Below, in pieces: positions 41,616-43,452 of a stretch of DNA of 43,452 nucleotides (position 1 is its first letter; each line of letters begins with the position of its first letter). The position numbers and the translations under genes were made by a program. Source of the stretch: JBLNBU01 sp050260215 (GTDB taxonomy: Bacteria; Pseudomonadota; Alphaproteobacteria; Rhodospirillales; Magnetospirillaceae); the NCBI GenBank assembly GCA_050260215.1, contig JBLNBU010000290.1, forward strand, positions 1-43,452. Direction: 5' to 3'. The notes below the pieces were generated by a model. It did not search any database. It saw nothing but the letters and a program-made list of their open reading frames with translations, and had not been told where the DNA came from.

Positions 41616-42611
41616 ATGGGGGTGTGGGTGCTGGAGCGCCACGCATACATTGACGTCGACGACCCAGAGCAGGCATCGGACCTGGGGTCGCAGCTGTTCT
41701 TTCCCATGCGCCTGCGGCCGCAGGCCGACGACGGCTTCCGGGCCGTCGTCAACCACGCCGCCCTTGCCCGTCTCGACATCAATTTCGTCCGCTTCGGCGG
41801 GCGCTGCGGCATCGAGCCGGCCTTTCCCGAGAACAGCTACGTCCTGACCATTCCGTGCCGCAAGCTGGCCCGCATCGAATCGCCGGATGCCTCGGTGACC
41901 CTGCGGCCACGCGCGGTCGGCCACCTGGTTTCGCCCCGGCACGCCTATAGCGCCAGCTACGACCGGGGCGCCGAGACGGTCTCGGTGGTCATCCGCGCCG
42001 ACGCCTTGCGCCGGCACGAGGAGATGCTGGGCGGGCAGGAGGTGACGGGCGCGCCCCATTTCGCCGAAACCGTGGACCTGTCGCGGCCGCCCGGGGCGAC
42101 CATGGCCGAGGTACTGTGGCTGATGATCGCCGACCTCGAGCGCGAAGACGGGCTGTGGCGCCATTCGCCGATCGCCCTCGGCTACCTGCAGGATGCAATC
42201 CTGACCACCCTGCTGACCACCCAGCCCCGGCTTCGGCAGCCCGATGGCCCGGCCAGGACCGCCCAGCCCTCGGTGGTGCTGCGGGTGGAAGAGCACATGC
42301 GCCGGCACGCCTGGTCGCCGTTGAGCCTTGAGGACCTTGCCGCGGTCGCCGGGGTCAGCGGCCGCAGCCTCCAGCGCACCTTCCTGGCGGTGCACGGCTG
42401 CGGGCCGATGGCGCGGCTGCGCGACATCCGCCTGGGCCTGGCCCGCGACCGCCTGCTGGCGGCACAACCGCACGAAACCGTCACCGCCGTCGCGCTCGAC
42501 TGCGGCCACTTCCACCTGGGCCGGTTCAGCACCGAATACCGTGCCCGCTTCGGCGAACTTCCCTCCGAGACCCTGCGTCGGGCCCGGGGCGCGCCGCTTG
42601 TCCGGAAGTGA
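41616..42611 (+). CDS. AraC-family transcriptional regulator
   Basis: A 331-residue regulator. The N-terminal ~190 residues resemble the AraC_binding_2 type sensor domain (NFVRFGGRCGIEP, then LVSPRHAYSASYDRG). The C-terminal part has the two helix-turn-helix motifs of AraC: LSLEDLAAVAGVSGRSLQRTF (first 20 residues matter), and FGELPSETLRRAR after DCGHFHLGRFSTEYRARF. In the second motif GH replaces the usual GF. The closely placed ATG at 41612 is out of frame; 41616 is used. It follows the PilZ-CZB receptor by 69 bases and may be co-transcribed. Target and ligand are unknown. Confidence 0.88.
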   Translation: MGVWVLERHAYIDVDDPEQASDLGSQLFFPMRLRPQADDGFRAVVNHAALARLDINFVRFGGRCGIEPAFPENSYVLTIPCRKLARIESPDASVTLRPRAVGHLVSPRHAYSASYDRGAETVSVVIRADALRRHEEMLGGQEVTGAPHFAETVDLSRPPGATMAEVLWLMIADLEREDGLWRHSPIALGYLQDAILTTLLTTQPRLRQPDGPARTAQPSVVLRVEEHMRRHAWSPLSLEDLAAVAGVSGRSLQRTFLAVHGCGPMARLRDIRLGLARDRLLAAQPHETVTAVALDCGHFHLGRFSTEYRARFGELPSETLRRARGAPLVRK

Positions 42612-42650
42612 CGCGCGACGCACCAGCGTCCGGACCCTTCTTCACCGGCT

Positions 42651-42935
42651 TTAGCGGCGGATTCTGGGGGCGAAGCGTGGAGCGCTGGCGTGGACGGCGA
42701 TGCCATCTGGCTGTTCGGCGGGCACGGAAATGACGGCGAACTGCTCAATGCTGGCCAGTTGCGCCTCGGCCTGGCGGATGCGCTCCCGGATCGAGTCGGT
42801 GACCAGGCCGGACGAATGCGACTTGGAAAAGTGCTGAAGGTCGCATTTCAGCGCCACCAGTTGGCTTCTGAGATCGGCTGCCGCCTTGTCGGCGTCGCTC
42901 GGCCTGCGGCCTCTCCGGTCCCGGCTCTCGCTCAA
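42651..42935 (-). CDS. Hypothetical protein with a coiled-coil helix pair
   Basis: A 94-residue protein I do not recognise. A basic start (SRDRRGRRPSDADK) precedes two amphipathic helices, ADLRSQLVALKCDLQHFSK and SIRERIRQAEAQLASIEQF, that look able to form a hairpin. TTG at 42935 is used because GAGGAGG lies about six bases upstream; an ATG at 42992 in the same frame lacks this. It converges on the AraC gene, 39 bases away. Confidence 0.5.
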   Translation of the reverse strand: MSESRDRRGRRPSDADKAAADLRSQLVALKCDLQHFSKSHSSGLVTDSIRERIRQAEAQLASIEQFAVISVPAEQPDGIAVHASAPRFAPRIRR

Positions 42936-43031
42936 ATCCACCTCCTCTGCTACGTACGCAGTCGAGATGGGGCGCGCCGTCGTGGGACTCAACCGGCGCT
43001 TGAGTACCGATTGACAAGCCGTCCGGGGCGT

Positions 43032-43259
43032 TCAGCGCGTCGGCGAACGGGTCACCGACTTAATGTTGGGACGCGGCTGGCCGGAAACGCCCGCCAGCTC
43101 CCTGTCCTGCTGCTCGATGATGGCGCGGGCCGGGGCGTCGCCGTCCAGCCCGCCGAGGCACGACGCAGGCACCCGGCGGTTGGAGCGACGGGAGCCATCC
43201 TCGTACAGCACGTCGAACAATACGAACTCGGTTTCCGCCTTCGCCTTTTTGCGAGCCAA
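43032..43259 (-). CDS. Small conserved hypothetical protein
   Basis: A 75-residue protein starting at TTG 43259, with GAGGAG nine bases upstream. It has a Lys-rich start (LARKKAKAETEFVLFDV), then YEDGSRRSNRRVPASCLGG and a C-terminal RPNIKSVTRS. A pattern of Y-E-D-G, S-N-R-x-V-P, L-D-G-D-A-P and S-G-x-P-R is one I associate with short conserved proteins of Rhodospirillales, with no known function. The longer in-frame extension upstream has the composition of non-coding GC-rich DNA and was not used. Confidence 0.6.
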   Translation of the reverse strand: MARKKAKAETEFVLFDVLYEDGSRRSNRRVPASCLGGLDGDAPARAIIEQQDRELAGVSGQPRPNIKSVTRSPTR

Positions 43260-43293
43260 GGGGGCTGTCTCCTCGTGTGGGGCCTTCGGCCGG

Positions 43294-43312
43294 CATCGAA
43301 GGGGGTTCGATG
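43294..43312. promoter_or_regulatory. Inverted repeat upstream of the small conserved gene
   Basis: CATCGAA (43294-43300), five Gs, then TTCGATG (43306-43312) form a perfect 7-base-arm inverted repeat. It lies about 35 bases upstream of the TTG at 43259 on the minus strand, in the likely leader. It could be an operator or an RNA hairpin. The rest of 43313-43452 shows nothing I can assign. Confidence 0.35.
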
Positions 43313-43452
43313 GGCAGCGCGGCGTGCCGCAACGGCCTCGGCCGTGGGGCGCAGCCGCCGGGACGCCATCCGAAGCTTCGTGCCAGGGATGGGAAGTGGG
43401 CCGGCGCCCGCCCGCCCCCTCCAGCACCAGAATAACAATGCGGCCCGCCCAT

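Noticed and set aside
43011..43016. TTGACA, a perfect -35 hexamer on the plus strand
   Set aside because: No -10 element at 16-18 bases and no plus-strand gene downstream in the window.
1..43452. CRISPR arrays, tRNA or rRNA genes, insertion sequences, integrases
   Set aside because: Looked for and not seen: no regularly spaced direct repeats of CRISPR size, no transposase-like frames, no tRNA-like cloverleaf noticed.

Overview
The window is GC-rich, gene-dense DNA with tight, overlapping reading frames. Its gene content (alternative complex III with a caa3-type oxidase, several chemosensory clusters, one-off sensory proteins) and the look of the proteins point to an alphaproteobacterium, most likely of the Rhodospirillales (Magnetospirillum/Phaeospirillum-like). 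That placement is an inference from family resemblance, not from a marker gene; there is no rRNA or tRNA here.

Layout. (1) 1-9036, plus strand: a respiratory operon running actB (cut by the window edge)-actC-actD-actE-actF, a small membrane protein, then coxB-coxA-coxC-coxD. Together they would pass electrons from quinol to cytochrome c to O2. A 60-base palindromic repeat sits between actB and actC. (2) 9056-10039, minus strand: an orphan homologue of the Anabaena sensory rhodopsin transducer and two small proteins, followed by a 482-base intergenic region with phased repeats and a hairpin. (3) 10522-20063, plus strand: chemosensory cluster A, receptor-CheB-CheR/TPR-CheA/REC-REC-(HPt-REC-REC-GGDEF)-CheW-CheW-like. 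This is the parts list of a Wsp-type pathway whose output is c-di-GMP. (4) 20159-25054: a PAS sensor kinase, a DUF2628 membrane protein, a secreted-protein gene broken by one in-frame TGA, a small EF-hand protein and a cupin. (5) 25055-27025: a flagellin-like protein whose variable middle appears to be a seven-bladed beta-propeller. (6) 27026-39553, minus strand: chemosensory cluster B, one run of nine genes, (REC-adenylate cyclase)-CheA-CheW-receptor-CheW-CheR-CheB-CheA-receptor. It has two CheA kinases and no CheY. (7) 39852-43452: a receptor carrying PilZ and zinc-binding CZB domains, an AraC-family regulator, and two small hypothetical genes.

How it fits together. Cluster A should convert a periplasmic cue into c-di-GMP. 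Cluster B has a REC-linked class III adenylate cyclase as its only non-CheB phosphoacceptor, so cAMP is the predicted output. The receptor beside cluster B has a PilZ domain, which in other proteins binds c-di-GMP, so it could couple the two second messengers. The cAMP-linked array with paired CheA kinases, and the propeller-bearing flagellin beside it, are the strongest candidates for something not previously described.

Limits. All calls come from reading sequence by eye. Domain assignments rest on recognised motifs, start sites on ribosome-binding sequences, and regulatory sites are candidates only.
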